Assembly: GCA_934271265.1 (NCBI GenBank)
Contig: CAKQRE010000039.1
Coordinates: 1 to 64,000, forward strand
DNA: 64,000 bases
Source of the DNA: an uncultured Clostridia bacterium
GTDB lineage: Bacteria; Bacillota; Clostridia; Christensenellales; Borkfalkiaceae
Direction of reading: 5' to 3'
In this document: in pieces, positions 50,418 through 60,499 of the stretch
How positions within the stretch are numbered: the first letter of the stretch is position 1
Layout of the letters: each line of letters opens with the position of its first letter
Translations under genes and position numbers: made by a program
The notes under the pieces: generated by a model
The model's database searches: none
What the model was told of the DNA's origin: nothing
The model's input: the letters and a program-made list of their open reading frames with translations, nothing else

Positions 50418-52172
50418 TTACGCCGCAACAAAGGATCCGGATTTTCCGTCTTCGGTAATATTCCAGGTACCGATCGCGTTGCCGTCTTTATCGGTTACGA
50501 CCAGTTTGCCTTCCGCATCGCGCGCGCCGGCAATATAACGGACGTTCGCGCCGAGTTCGAGACCCGTCACGTTTGCCCCCGCGACAAGATAGATCGTCTG
50601 TTCGTCGTTTGCTTCCCAGTCGAGCATATCCGCAACTTCGGACATATCCACGTTACCCGTAACGAAGATCTCGGCATTCGCGCGCCCGCCGCCTTCGCCT
50701 TCGGCTTCCGCTTCCAGCGCGTTTTTCAGCTGAGCGGCGGTAGTCGCCACTTTTGCGCTTCCGCAGTGAAGGTCGATCAGGGTGTTCTGCATGCCTTTCA
50801 GGTTTTCCGTGTACTTGATCGCGCCCCAGCCGCCGGTCGGGAATTCGGAAGCGGCGTCGCCCGAGCAGATGCTGCCGAAGTTGTAAATTCCGTCGGTCAG
50901 ATTCTTATAGGAAGTGACGATCGTATTGTCCGTAACCGTGCAGTTATAGGTATAAACCGTAAGCTGACCGCCGCCGAGCGGAGAAATATCGCTGTCTGCC
51001 GCATGCGCCGCATACCCGATCAGACCGCCGAAAATACGCTGACCGATCATCATGTTTCCGGAAACTTCGCAATTTATGAAGGAATACTGCACGTAGTCGG
51101 TACCCGTCGCGAATTCGCCCGAACGACCGACGAGGAAACCGGCTTTATAAGCCACGTTATCGCCGACGACGCTGTTATAAACGTTCACGTTGTCGAACAT
51201 AACGTTTTCCGCCGTTTCGAAGATCGAATAATGGAGGTTCGGATTGACGAAACCGATCACGACGGCAAGGTTCTGCATCTTTTTGTTTGCCTCGTCGCTG
51301 ACGATCGTAGCGTCGGTAAACGTGACGTCTTTGATCGTGATGTCTTCGTTACAGACAAGCCCGAAGAATCCGCCCGCCTGCTGACCGATCACGTCCATCG
51401 TCTTCGCGTTGAGATTTTTGATGATATAACCGTTTCCGTCGAACGTAAAGCCGTGAAGAGCCCACTGACAATCGTTGACAGGCGTCCATTCATATCCGCC
51501 GAGGTCGATGTTCGCTTCGAGAGAAAGAGTCCAGGTGTTGTCGTCCGCTCTGCTCTGCGCGGCAGCTTTTTTCTTTTCTTCCGCAGGAGCTCCGTCTCCG
51601 CCGACGCCCGCTAAGATACGCGCGTAATTCGCATAGTTGAATGCGGAATATCTGGACGCGTTGGGATCGGTGCCGTCCTTATTGGCGGTCACTTTGGACG
51701 CCCAGTACGCAAGCCCGTCCGCCGTGGTGATGTGCCACGTTTTTTCTTCCGTGTTCTCCACAAAGCCTTCCGGAGCTTCCGCGGCATATTCGCCGCTCCA
51801 CGTGCTGAACTTCGTGCCGTAAACAGCCGTCAGCACGGTGTTCTCCGCAGGCGTGAACGTATATGTAAGGTCGGTGCTGACCACCTCGTCTCCCTTATAC
51901 CAGCCGACGAAAGATTTGTTTCCTTCCGTCGCTTCCGCCACGACGGTCACTGCCGATTCTTTTTCCACTTTTTCGTGGTTGTAGATCTGATCCTTGATCA
52001 GACCGTTGATCGCGGTAACGTCGAAATATTCTTTCGAAACGTAGACCACTTCAGGTTCGGTACTCGTTTTCTCGCTTGTCTTTTCGCTTCCGTCTCCCGT
52101 AGAAGCGCAAGCAGTCATGCTTGCCGCAAGCAATAACGCAAGCGAGATCGCGCCTAAGTTCTTCCTCATCAT
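50418..52172 (-). CDS. Surface lipoprotein with InlB-type repeat and GLUG-like beta-helix
   Basis: A 584-residue lipoprotein (Cys22, MTAC). Residues about 60-120 contain a bacterial repeat of InlB/Listeria-Bacteroides type (KSFVGWYKGDEVVSTDLTYTFTPAENTVLTAVYG). From about 200 on, WTPVNDCQWALHGFTFDGNGYIIKNLNAKT and IGQQAGGFFGLV are typical of GLUG-motif beta-helices with repeated strands. No catalytic residues recognised; adhesion or glycan binding at the cell surface is likely. It stands between paralogue B of the glycosidase-like family and the GH28-like gene, on the same strand. AGGAGT precedes the double ATG. Confidence 0.8.
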   Translation of the reverse strand: MMRKNLGAISLALLLAASMTACASTGDGSEKTSEKTSTEPEVVYVSKEYFDVTAINGLIKDQIYNHEKVEKESAVTVVAEATEGNKSFVGWYKGDEVVSTDLTYTFTPAENTVLTAVYGTKFSTWSGEYAAEAPEGFVENTEEKTWHITTADGLAYWASKVTANKDGTDPNASRYSAFNYANYARILAGVGGDGAPAEEKKKAAAQSRADDNTWTLSLEANIDLGGYEWTPVNDCQWALHGFTFDGNGYIIKNLNAKTMDVIGQQAGGFFGLVCNEDITIKDVTFTDATIVSDEANKKMQNLAVVIGFVNPNLHYSIFETAENVMFDNVNVYNSVVGDNVAYKAGFLVGRSGEFATGTDYVQYSFINCEVSGNMMIGQRIFGGLIGYAAHAADSDISPLGGGQLTVYTYNCTVTDNTIVTSYKNLTDGIYNFGSICSGDAASEFPTGGWGAIKYTENLKGMQNTLIDLHCGSAKVATTAAQLKNALEAEAEGEGGGRANAEIFVTGNVDMSEVADMLDWEANDEQTIYLVAGANVTGLELGANVRYIAGARDAEGKLVVTDKDGNAIGTWNITEDGKSGSFVAA

Positions 52173-52227
52173 GATAAAACACTCCTATCAATAGTTTTTA
52201 ATTTTCTCCGGTGAAACCGTTGCCGGA

Positions 52228-54540
52228 TCAGCGGGACGAACGCTCGCGGATCTCGACTTTCGCGCTCCGGAACGCAAAAGTCACGATCACTCTGTCGCCT
52301 TCTGTCCTGTAGTCCGACGTCTGTTTTCCGTCGAGATAAATTACGAAATCGAACGAAGGCTTCCGAAACGATATCTCTGCCTTCGTGCCGGCAACCGCCG
52401 AACCTTCTTTGTATTCGGCGACGTCCGAGATCTCGGCAAAATATTTTCCGACCGACAGGTCGTAATAATATCCGCCGTACGTCAGGTTTTCCATTTTCCA
52501 GTAATCGAGTCCGTCGGGGAATGCGGGCGAAACGGTCAGCGTGCCGTCCGCACGGGTACCGAGCCCGAAATAGGCATCCGGTACGGCGGCAAAGAGAAGC
52601 GCCGCCTCGAGAAACTCGTAATCGACGCCGATCACGCCCGAGGACTGCCCGCCCTGGATCCCGACCGACGTATTGTCGTAATAAGCGTGGTAGAAATTCC
52701 ACCCCGATCCGCCCGCGGCTTTTATCTTTTCGTACCAGCTCTGAATTTTTTTCAGTCTGTCGAAAGAATCGTTTTTATCGCGCGCGGCGCGGGCAACCAG
52801 GTCGTAATAAGCAAGGTGCAATGCCGTTCCGCCGTTCTGCACGTTGCCGTCGAAAGAAGCGGAATAGCCGAAATAAAAATCGGAACCAATCTCTTCCGTA
52901 TTGAAACGGGGCGCAAACTCATAGCGATATATATCCTCGCCTTTGCTGTTGTCCTCTTCCACGATACGGGTGCCGTCGAGCCAGCTTAAGATCGATCTCG
53001 TCTGCTCTTCCGTGGCAAGCCCGCTCGCGACGACCTGTTCGTTGAACATTGCATAGCCGTGATCCTGAACGGTGTTCTCCTCGTCGCGGAAACCGACGTG
53101 GAAACGCCCCGTCTTTTCGTTCCAGAATGTTTTCCGGACGGCGATTTTACACTTTTCCGCAAGTTTTTTAAGGCTCTCCGCCGTTTCTTCGTAACGATCC
53201 GTACCGTTCATGGCGGCGTTTACGGTGTAAACCTCCCGGTTTTCCGCGTTATAGCTCCCGCTCATCTCTTCGAGATAAGCCATTGCGTTCAAAGCATTGT
53301 AATAAGAAATATTGCAGTATAAATTTACCTTCGGGAAGGCGAGAACGTCCCAATAACCGTTACCGAGCCCCGTTCCCGTTCCTTTCAGTCCGTCGTTGTA
53401 ATGTCCGGACAGATAATCGGTGTCGATCAGTCCGTTTTTCCCGCGAAGCTGATTGAGAAGGAAATTCATCGCCCTTCTCGCGCGGGGCAGAACGGCGTTT
53501 AAAAGCTCCGTATCGCGCGAATATTCGCACATTTTTTTTGCCGCGATAATATAGTTGCACACGTTAAGGGGCTGGCGGTCGTCGAAATCGCTGCCGATGT
53601 AATCAAGGACGAACGTTCCGCTTACCTTTTTCCCTTCTTTCGCCTTCAGCGAAAGTCTGATCCCCGTCACGCGCTTTCTCGCGCTCGCACCCCACTGCTC
53701 CTCGAGATACATGGGAAAGAAGTATCCCGACCGGACCGCGGTGTTCCCGCCGATCTCGTATCCGGTGGTGCAGAATTGCGAAAAGGAAACTTTTTTGTCT
53801 TCCGACCATTCGGGCGATTTTTCCGTTTTGTAATAAACGTATAAGTCGTCTATCTCGCACCCGCCCGAGGGAACGAAATAAAAACACATTCTCAGAAAGG
53901 GAGAAACGAGAGTTCCGATCTCCGTTTTCGGAGAGGTGATCTCCAGCGTGCCGGAAGACCCGTCGGCAACCGCCACGAGGCAGGATTCTCTCACTTCCCC
54001 GTTGCCGCCCGAAACGCTCCAGCCTTCCGCGTCTCCTTCTTTCGTGAAATCCCACATCGCGCCGCCCTGATTGTAATCGGGGAACTGCCAGCCCATCGCC
54101 CACGACGCAAGCTCCGTTCCTTCGTCCGCCCAGATATACCCCTGCTTATCCTGCTTCGGGGTGACAAGCCAACGACGGATCCAGTCCTGCGTGGCGTATT
54201 GCGAAGACATCGTGCCGTTTTCGGACGAAGCGTCCCACCAGCTGCCGATCATGGACTCCCACTCTTTCCATGCCGTGCCACCCGCCCCCACCGGATGGGT
54301 GTGAATGCGGTCTTCGCCGTCGCGCATGTGGCGCGCCCGGTAATCGTTCAGAAAATCGTCAAGCCCTTTGTCGGAACTGTAAAACGCAAGGTTGCGGTTG
54401 GCGGATCTGTGAACCGCGGTGTAATCGTAATATTCGTATCTTTCGCCGTCGGACGATCCCGCCGGGGTTTTCCCGCACGAAACGCACAGCGCGAGAAGCG
54501 CCGCCGTAACCGAAACGGCTGTCTTTTTTTTCTCTCTCAT
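52228..54540 (-). CDS. Six-hairpin-glycosidase-like lipoprotein (paralogue B)
   Basis: A 770-residue member of the three-protein family in this window, starting at ATG 54540 (CGGAGAG); a longer open frame is an artefact. Cys22 anchors it (CVSC). The N-terminal signature is FYSSDKGLDDFLNDYRARHMRDGED, the middle has WQFPDYNQGG, then an alpha-helical barrel with LRGKNGLIDTDYLSGHYND, LGNGYWDVLAFPKVNLYCNISYYNALNAM and the closing MENLTYGGYYYDLSVGKYF. It differs from A and C in being placed after the permeases instead of before the binding protein. Extracellular glycosidase or glycan-binding role; family not named. Confidence 0.75.
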   Translation of the reverse strand: MREKKKTAVSVTAALLALCVSCGKTPAGSSDGERYEYYDYTAVHRSANRNLAFYSSDKGLDDFLNDYRARHMRDGEDRIHTHPVGAGGTAWKEWESMIGSWWDASSENGTMSSQYATQDWIRRWLVTPKQDKQGYIWADEGTELASWAMGWQFPDYNQGGAMWDFTKEGDAEGWSVSGGNGEVRESCLVAVADGSSGTLEITSPKTEIGTLVSPFLRMCFYFVPSGGCEIDDLYVYYKTEKSPEWSEDKKVSFSQFCTTGYEIGGNTAVRSGYFFPMYLEEQWGASARKRVTGIRLSLKAKEGKKVSGTFVLDYIGSDFDDRQPLNVCNYIIAAKKMCEYSRDTELLNAVLPRARRAMNFLLNQLRGKNGLIDTDYLSGHYNDGLKGTGTGLGNGYWDVLAFPKVNLYCNISYYNALNAMAYLEEMSGSYNAENREVYTVNAAMNGTDRYEETAESLKKLAEKCKIAVRKTFWNEKTGRFHVGFRDEENTVQDHGYAMFNEQVVASGLATEEQTRSILSWLDGTRIVEEDNSKGEDIYRYEFAPRFNTEEIGSDFYFGYSASFDGNVQNGGTALHLAYYDLVARAARDKNDSFDRLKKIQSWYEKIKAAGGSGWNFYHAYYDNTSVGIQGGQSSGVIGVDYEFLEAALLFAAVPDAYFGLGTRADGTLTVSPAFPDGLDYWKMENLTYGGYYYDLSVGKYFAEISDVAEYKEGSAVAGTKAEISFRKPSFDFVIYLDGKQTSDYRTEGDRVIVTFAFRSAKVEIRERSSR

Positions 54541-54554
54541 TTTCTCTCCGCGGG

Positions 54555-55469
54555 TCAGTCTTTCATCCCGGTGACGGCAACGCCGTCGATCAGATATTTC
54601 TGGAAACAGAAGAAGAGCACGGCGCAGGGCAGGACCATCACGTTGCCCGCCGCCATCGCCTCGTTGGCAAGTTTCGTGCTGCCCGGTCCGTAATCGTAAT
54701 AAATGCCGAGCGCGAGCGTTATGCTTTCCGAACCGTAATCGAGATAGGTGAAAGGGGTCATGAAATCGTTCCACGCACCCATAAAGGACATTACCGCGAC
54801 ATACAGCAGAATAGGCTTGCACAGAGGGACCATGATCCTCGCATAGATCAGGAAAGAGTTCGCTCCGTCAAGCTGAGCGGCTTTGAGCATATCGTTCGGA
54901 ATGCCGCGCATGAACTGCCGCATCAGAAAGATGTTCGTCGCGCCGCCGCCGAATAAGGCGGGCACCCACATCGGGTAAAGGGTGTTGATCCAGCCGAGTT
55001 TCGCGTAAATGGTGTACAGCGGAACGATCGTGATCACCGCCGGGATCATCATCGTTGCGAGAACGACCCCGAACACGAATTCTTTGCCTTTGAATTCCAT
55101 TTTCGCAAACCCGTAGGCGCAGAGCGAGGACACGAAGGGGATCCCCACCGTCGTGATCGCCGCGACCGTCAGCGTGTTCGCGAGATATTTCATGTACTTC
55201 GAGCCGGTCGAAAAGATCCCCGCATACGCGCCGAGATACAAAGTGCCGCTCGGAGAAAACAATACCTGCAACTGTATTTCCCTATCGCTCAGCAAACTGA
55301 GCGATATCATCACGATAAACGGAAAGAGGAAAAACAGCGATAGAAGAAGGAGAAGAAGATAAGTTCCCGCCGCCGAGGCGATCCCGCCCGCTTTCTTTCT
55401 GCCGTTTCCGGGAAAGGGCTTCGCCCCGACGTTTCCGGGAAGAGTTTCTTCCGTTACGCGAACCGTCAT
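54555..55469 (-). CDS. Carbohydrate ABC permease, MalG type (locus 2)
   Basis: CUT1 inner permease of 304 residues, six predicted helices. Coupling loop KAAQLDGANSFLIYARIMVPLCKP; ending AVLFFCFQKYLIDGVAVTGMKD, near-parallel to the locus 1 MalG. The N-terminus carries an extra 30 or so hydrophilic residues. The start at 55469 lies two bases after the MalF stop, with a GGAGGG site inside MalF. No ATPase gene in the operon. Confidence 0.94.
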   Translation of the reverse strand: MTVRVTEETLPGNVGAKPFPGNGRKKAGGIASAAGTYLLLLLLSLFFLFPFIVMISLSLLSDREIQLQVLFSPSGTLYLGAYAGIFSTGSKYMKYLANTLTVAAITTVGIPFVSSLCAYGFAKMEFKGKEFVFGVVLATMMIPAVITIVPLYTIYAKLGWINTLYPMWVPALFGGGATNIFLMRQFMRGIPNDMLKAAQLDGANSFLIYARIMVPLCKPILLYVAVMSFMGAWNDFMTPFTYLDYGSESITLALGIYYDYGPGSTKLANEAMAAGNVMVLPCAVLFFCFQKYLIDGVAVTGMKD

Positions 55470-55471
55470 CT

Positions 55472-56386
55472 TTAACCCTCCTCCGTGTAATAGACCCATT
55501 TGCTCGTTTTCATCACGATCGCGGTGAGTCCGCCGATGATCGCAAAGAGAATGAAACTGAGCGCGCATGCATATCCGAACGACTGCACGCGGTTATCGTA
55601 AATATTGAACACGTAAAACAGCAGACTGTCTCCCGCGCCGGATCCGCCCGTCAGCGTGATGACCTGCGCGTAAGTCTGCATCACGCCTATGATGCTCATG
55701 ATCACGTTATAAAGGATCATCGGCGTGCAGATGGGAATGGTGATGGAGATCAGCAGTCTGAATTTGTTCGCCCCGTCGAGCCGCGCGCTTTCGTACAGCG
55801 AAACGGGCACGTTTTTAAGCTGGGCAAGCCACAATATCATGCTTCCGCCGATCGTGAAAAGGTTTACGAACACGAAAGACGGCATGCTCGATTTCGCCGT
55901 CTGAAACCACGGCAGAGCCTTCAGTCCTATTTTTTCGAGCATGGCGTTCACGATGCCGAAATCGGGATCGGTGATCCTGTTCCACAGCATGCCGCTGCAA
56001 ACGGCGGGGATCAGAACGGGCAGATAGTACAACACCCTGAAAAAGCGGATCCCCTTCACCTTCTTATTCAGCAGTACCGCCAGCAGGAAGGAAAGCGCGA
56101 GCGACAGCGGAATGTAGATCCCCGCATAGGAAAACGTGACCCCGAGCGAACGGAGAAACCTTCTGCGGTAATACCCGTTGGTAAAATTCTGATAATAATT
56201 TTTGAATCCGACGAACACGCCCCAGTCCGTAAGCGAAAAGGGTTTCAGCGGCGTTTCGAAAAAGCTGTTGATAAATGCATACACGACGGGAAGCAGCGTA
56301 AAAAACAGCACGCCGAGGATGACGGGCAGAACGTACAGATATCCCGTCACGTTCTTCCGTAGTTTCATTTTCTTGTAAGCGGTCAT
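55472..56386 (-). CDS. Carbohydrate ABC permease, MalF type (locus 2)
   Basis: CUT1 outer permease, 304 residues. First helix GYLYVLPVILGVLFFTLLPVVYAFINSFF and coupling loop YESARLDGANKFRLLISITIPICTPM. It is 21 bases after the binding-protein gene; unlike locus 1, no large stem-loop lies between. It pairs with the MalG immediately downstream. Paralogous to the locus 1 MalF by position and motif order. Confidence 0.94.
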   Translation of the reverse strand: MTAYKKMKLRKNVTGYLYVLPVILGVLFFTLLPVVYAFINSFFETPLKPFSLTDWGVFVGFKNYYQNFTNGYYRRRFLRSLGVTFSYAGIYIPLSLALSFLLAVLLNKKVKGIRFFRVLYYLPVLIPAVCSGMLWNRITDPDFGIVNAMLEKIGLKALPWFQTAKSSMPSFVFVNLFTIGGSMILWLAQLKNVPVSLYESARLDGANKFRLLISITIPICTPMILYNVIMSIIGVMQTYAQVITLTGGSGAGDSLLFYVFNIYDNRVQSFGYACALSFILFAIIGGLTAIVMKTSKWVYYTEEG

Positions 56387-56407
56387 TTCCCTTATCCGTC
56401 CGTCGTT

Positions 56408-57799
56408 TTATTTCATCAGATCTTTGAAATCGCGCTCAAAGTCGGAACAGGCAGCCCGGAACGATTTGCCCGTGCCTACGTTATCCCAGAAAGTATCGGT
56501 AAGACGAATGAAAGAATCCTGCTTGGAATTGGGTAAAACGTTGTAATAGTTCAGGAAGATATCCTTCGTGTTCTCCGCGACGAAGGCGTCCGCGTCGACG
56601 CTCATGCCGCCGTAAGTGTAATCTCTCCATTCGCCGGAATCGCGCATGGACGTGATCGCAGGGACGATGTTCCCAAGGTAAGACACGGCGTTATACCCTT
56701 CTTCGGACATACACCATTTCAGGAATTTCCATGCTTCCGCTCTTTTCTTCGCGTCCGTGCAGGCTTTCGTGATGCCGTAACCGCTGCAACCCGTACCGAC
56801 GTATCCCGCCGCTCCCCCTTCCTGCGTGAAGTTGGGGAAGGCGCGCACGTCGAGCGTCCAGTCTCCGCTGTAAGCGGACTGCATATACCCCGTGAGTTGC
56901 GGGCGCACGTCTACGACCATGGGAATGCTGCCCGTGATCGTGCCGGCATACGCCTTGAACGACGCGCCCTCGCCCTTGATCGCGAGCGCGGTCTCTGCGG
57001 GATCGCCCGATTCCGCCTTTGCGGAATAGAAATTCTCGTAAAATTCATAGCAGGCTTCGGCGGCTTTGCTGTTTAGCGCGAAGGAACCGTCGTCGTTTAA
57101 GTATTTACCGCCGAAGTTGGTGAGCATCGTGGTATAAACGGGGCGCCACGATTTCCACTCTACCGCTTTTTTCGCTCCCGCCTTCTTCAGGGCGTTGCAG
57201 GTAGAAATAAATTCGTCCCACGTCCAGTCGTTGCCGGGCACTTCCACGCCCGCCGCCTCGAACGCGCTCACGTTGATATAGATCACAAGTCTGTTGTAAT
57301 CTCTCGGCACGAACCAGATCCCGTTGTCTTCCGAAGAATAATGAGTGGAATCGATAATGGATTCGTAAAACCCGTCGAAGAAAGTTTTGCTGCCGTCGAA
57401 AACGCTCTCGTCGGACAGATCCTGGAAATACCCGCTGCCCGAGTAAGGAGAATGCTGATCTCCCGCCGTCCACACGATATCGGGAAGAGTGCCCGCGGAA
57501 GTCCAGTTGATGATCTCCGGCATGCCGCCCATGTTTTTCGTGATCTTGATCCCCACGTTTTTATTGCGTTTCTGATATTCGTTGATCCACGCCTGCATCA
57601 GGCTCTGTTCGTCCGTTTTGCCGAGCGTGCCGACGGTAAGCCGGATCTCCGCGTCCTCGTTTTCTTCCGGTTTTACGGGATCCACGGTCCCTTTGCCCGA
57701 TTCTTCCGTTTTGCCGGTATCGACTTTGCATGCGCTCATCGAAAAAACCGTTGCCGCGGCAAGTATGCCGGATATCACTGCCATTGTTCTCTTTTTCAT
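56408..57799 (-). CDS. Extracellular sugar-binding lipoprotein (locus 2)
   Basis: Family 1 solute-binding protein of 463 residues, Cys24 anchor (MSAC), start at 57799 (GGAGGAAAC). N-lobe RLTVGTLGKTDEQSLMQAWINEYQKRNKNVGIKI, then PDIVWTAGDQHSPYSGSGYFQDL and GIWFVPRDYNRLVIYINVSAF, both closely matched by the locus 1 protein (GVWFMPRDYNRVVTFVNKTML). It delivers oligosaccharides to the adjacent permeases. The close match of signature blocks indicates cassette duplication, while the overall divergence suggests a different ligand. Confidence 0.94.
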   Translation of the reverse strand: MKKRTMAVISGILAAATVFSMSACKVDTGKTEESGKGTVDPVKPEENEDAEIRLTVGTLGKTDEQSLMQAWINEYQKRNKNVGIKITKNMGGMPEIINWTSAGTLPDIVWTAGDQHSPYSGSGYFQDLSDESVFDGSKTFFDGFYESIIDSTHYSSEDNGIWFVPRDYNRLVIYINVSAFEAAGVEVPGNDWTWDEFISTCNALKKAGAKKAVEWKSWRPVYTTMLTNFGGKYLNDDGSFALNSKAAEACYEFYENFYSAKAESGDPAETALAIKGEGASFKAYAGTITGSIPMVVDVRPQLTGYMQSAYSGDWTLDVRAFPNFTQEGGAAGYVGTGCSGYGITKACTDAKKRAEAWKFLKWCMSEEGYNAVSYLGNIVPAITSMRDSGEWRDYTYGGMSVDADAFVAENTKDIFLNYYNVLPNSKQDSFIRLTDTFWDNVGTGKSFRAACSDFERDFKDLMK

Positions 57800-57901
57800 G
57801 TGTTTCCTCCTGATTTCCGCACTGCACCGCATGAGCGGGCGTTTTCCGAAAGCTTTTCCGCCGGGGAAGGGCGATTTTCGCCCCGCGCCCGAAGATCTTT
57901 T

Positions 57902-60487
57902 TTATTTTTTCACGATCTGGATCCTGCCGTTGCGGAACTGTGCGTTTACGATCACTTTTCCGTTTTCTACTTTATAATCGGTGCCTTCGGCAAGAATTTT
58001 ATTATGCTGCCTTACTTCGAACGAACCTTCCGGCGCATTCAGCGTTACGCAGACCTTTTTGCCCGTCGCGTCTCCCTGAACGCTGTTGATCTGTACCCAG
58101 TCGTCGCCGACGGTAAGATCGTACGTGAGATTTGCGAACGCAAGGTTTTCCATCTTCCAGTACGTAAGCGAAGAAGGAAGCGCGGGGGTGATATTCAGCG
58201 TGTTGTACTCCGTGGATCCGAGCCCGAAGAACGTTTCCGGAATCGTGGTGTAAAGAAGGGTCGCTTCGATAAATTCATAGTCGAGCCCGAGCACGCCCGA
58301 ACTTGCGCCGCCTTGCAGAATAATACCCTTTTTATTGTAATATGCGCGGTAGAAATTTTTTCCGCTTCCGCCCGCGTCTTTCACGTCGTTATACCATTTC
58401 CGCACGTTCAGAAGTTTTTCGAACGCCGCGTCCGCACCGAAAACGTCGTTTTCGGCAACCATGTCGTAATAAGCGCAATGCGCCGCCGTTCCGCCGTTCT
58501 GAACCTGCTTGTTCCAGCCGTATTTACCGCTCTTTTTGCCGTCGAAACGGAACCAGAACTGATAGGTATTTTCCTTCGTCGTCCAGCGGGGAGCGAAGGT
58601 GTAATAGTAGATCTGTTTTGCCTTGGACGAATTATCCGCGGTATCTCCCGCGACCGTGCGTTCGCCGTTGATCCAGTTCATGATCGATCTTGCCTGATCT
58701 TCGGTGGCAAGACCGAGCTGGATCGCTTCCTGGTTATACGTCGTAAAGCCGTAATCCACCTTCACGTCGAGCGCGCCCGCTTTCACGCCGGCGTCGTTTT
58801 CGTCGAGATAGCCGAGCAGGAAGCGCCCCGTATCTTCGTTCCAGAAATATTCGCGGAACCGGCTGACGAACCGATCCTCTCTCGCCGCAAGCGATTCCGT
58901 CGTTTCGGAATAATTCTCCGTCGAACGCATGTCGGCGGTCTTTACGGTAATCGTTTTTCCGCTCTCTGCGATCCCGCCGCTTTTCGCCATCCGCTCGAGA
59001 TAATCCATACCGACAAGAGCTTTGTAATAATACATGTTGGTATACATATTCACCACGGGGTTGCTCGGGCAGTCCCAATAACCGTCGCCGATACCGTGCC
59101 CAACGCCCTTATTCGACGCGTAACCGAATTTTCCGCTCTCGTCTTTCGCGAAATAATCATAGTTCGACGAACCGTCGTGTCCGACGAAATTCTCCGTCGT
59201 GATGAGAGCGCCGGAATCTTCCGTCATGCAATAAGTAAACAGGAACTGCATCGCCTTGCGGATCTTGTCGATGTTCTTCGCAAGCCATTCGTTATCCTGC
59301 GTATAGCGGTAATAATAAGCCGCCGCCGTGACGAAAATACTGTTGTTGTTGACCTGTCTGCCGTCGAAGGCGAGCGTGACCTCTTCGAGACGGACTTCGG
59401 CGTTGATGCCGTTTTTGAACACGATCTCGATCTTCATATCGGTGATCGCGTCGTCCAGACTTTCGGAAACGCCCCAGTTTTCATGCGCGTACATCGGGAA
59501 AACGATATGCGTGGACGAATTGAACACCGGGTCATAGTTGGTGGAAAACTCGCTGTATCTCACGGTGTGCGCTTCGTCGAATTCGGAATTTTTAACGCCG
59601 CTGCCTCCCTTCCAGGATACGATCACGTCCTCTACCTGTTTCGTGGAACCGAGAGAATCGAAATCGGTGACGCTCAGGTCGAGTTCGAGAAACGGAGAAC
59701 AGAAAGGGGTACCCATAAAGTTTTTCACGTCGATCGTTCCGCCGTCGTATTGCGTTTTGCCGTCCGCGGGGGATTCGTAGGTAAACGTTACGGATTTCAT
59801 ATCCGACCCCGTGATCGTCATGTAGTCGTAATAATCGGTGGAAGCCTTCATTGCCGTTCCGATCACTCCGGTATCGGAAACGCCTTTCCAGATCGAAGAC
59901 AACTCGTTGCTTCCGTTTTTGCCGGGGATGTTGTTCAGCCCGTTGAAATAAGAGCTGTTATAATACACGCCGGACGTCGCGTTGCCGGAATGCGCCATAT
60001 TCGGGAATTGCCAGCTCTGCCCCCAGTCGGTGGGAGAAGTGCCGGAATCGACCCAGATATAACCGAAATCGTCCTGATAAATGTTGGAGAACCAGTTTCC
60101 GATGCTTTCCTTCGGGCTGTAGCCGATCCCCGCCGTATTCATCCACATAACGGACATCGCTTCCCATTCTTTCCACACCGTGCTGCCTTCGCCGATCTTG
60201 AGATCGCCGACCGCTTCGTCGTCGTAACGAAGGTGACGGCGCATGTATTCGTTTAAAAATTCGTCGAGAGCGGCGTCCGAGCTGTAAAACTGCATCAGCC
60301 CCTCTTTGTTCTGTTTCGTATAGGTATAGCCGTTGTCAAGGTCGATCACGTCGCCCGCGGAAGTCGATTCCGAAGAAGACGAAGGAGCCGAACCGCTATT
60401 GTTGTTTCCCCCGCAGCCTGCCGCCGCGCAGCCGCTCAGAGCGACCGCAAGCGTGAAAGAGACGATCTTACCGAATTTTCCTTTCAT
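57902..60487 (-). CDS. Six-hairpin-glycosidase-like lipoprotein (paralogue C)
   Basis: An 861-residue lipoprotein (anchor Cys near 20-25), start at 60487 with AGGAGGG. N-terminal signature FYSSDAALDEFLNEYMRRHLRYDDEAVGDLKIGEGSTVWKEWEAMSVMW; then WQFPNMAHSG and a beta-rich segment; helical barrel with NNNSIFVTAAAYYYRYTQD, FVGHDGSSNYD, IGDGYWDCPSNPVVNMYTNMYYYKALVGM; C-terminal beta domain with KMENLAFANLTYDLTVGDDWVQINSVQG. Closest in layout to paralogue A, and like A it sits directly before a binding-protein gene. Probable extracellular glycosidase acting upstream of the importer; catalytic residues not assigned. Confidence 0.75.
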   Translation of the reverse strand: MKGKFGKIVSFTLAVALSGCAAAGCGGNNNSGSAPSSSSESTSAGDVIDLDNGYTYTKQNKEGLMQFYSSDAALDEFLNEYMRRHLRYDDEAVGDLKIGEGSTVWKEWEAMSVMWMNTAGIGYSPKESIGNWFSNIYQDDFGYIWVDSGTSPTDWGQSWQFPNMAHSGNATSGVYYNSSYFNGLNNIPGKNGSNELSSIWKGVSDTGVIGTAMKASTDYYDYMTITGSDMKSVTFTYESPADGKTQYDGGTIDVKNFMGTPFCSPFLELDLSVTDFDSLGSTKQVEDVIVSWKGGSGVKNSEFDEAHTVRYSEFSTNYDPVFNSSTHIVFPMYAHENWGVSESLDDAITDMKIEIVFKNGINAEVRLEEVTLAFDGRQVNNNSIFVTAAAYYYRYTQDNEWLAKNIDKIRKAMQFLFTYCMTEDSGALITTENFVGHDGSSNYDYFAKDESGKFGYASNKGVGHGIGDGYWDCPSNPVVNMYTNMYYYKALVGMDYLERMAKSGGIAESGKTITVKTADMRSTENYSETTESLAAREDRFVSRFREYFWNEDTGRFLLGYLDENDAGVKAGALDVKVDYGFTTYNQEAIQLGLATEDQARSIMNWINGERTVAGDTADNSSKAKQIYYYTFAPRWTTKENTYQFWFRFDGKKSGKYGWNKQVQNGGTAAHCAYYDMVAENDVFGADAAFEKLLNVRKWYNDVKDAGGSGKNFYRAYYNKKGIILQGGASSGVLGLDYEFIEATLLYTTIPETFFGLGSTEYNTLNITPALPSSLTYWKMENLAFANLTYDLTVGDDWVQINSVQGDATGKKVCVTLNAPEGSFEVRQHNKILAEGTDYKVENGKVIVNAQFRNGRIQIVKK

Positions 60488-60499
60488 GTTTTTCCCTCC

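Noticed and set aside
57341..60256. A 971-codon plus-strand open frame opposite the locus 2 binding protein and paralogue C
   Set aside because: It spans two well-supported minus-strand genes and their gap; codon bias removes stop codons from the antisense frame. The product has no recognisable domain.
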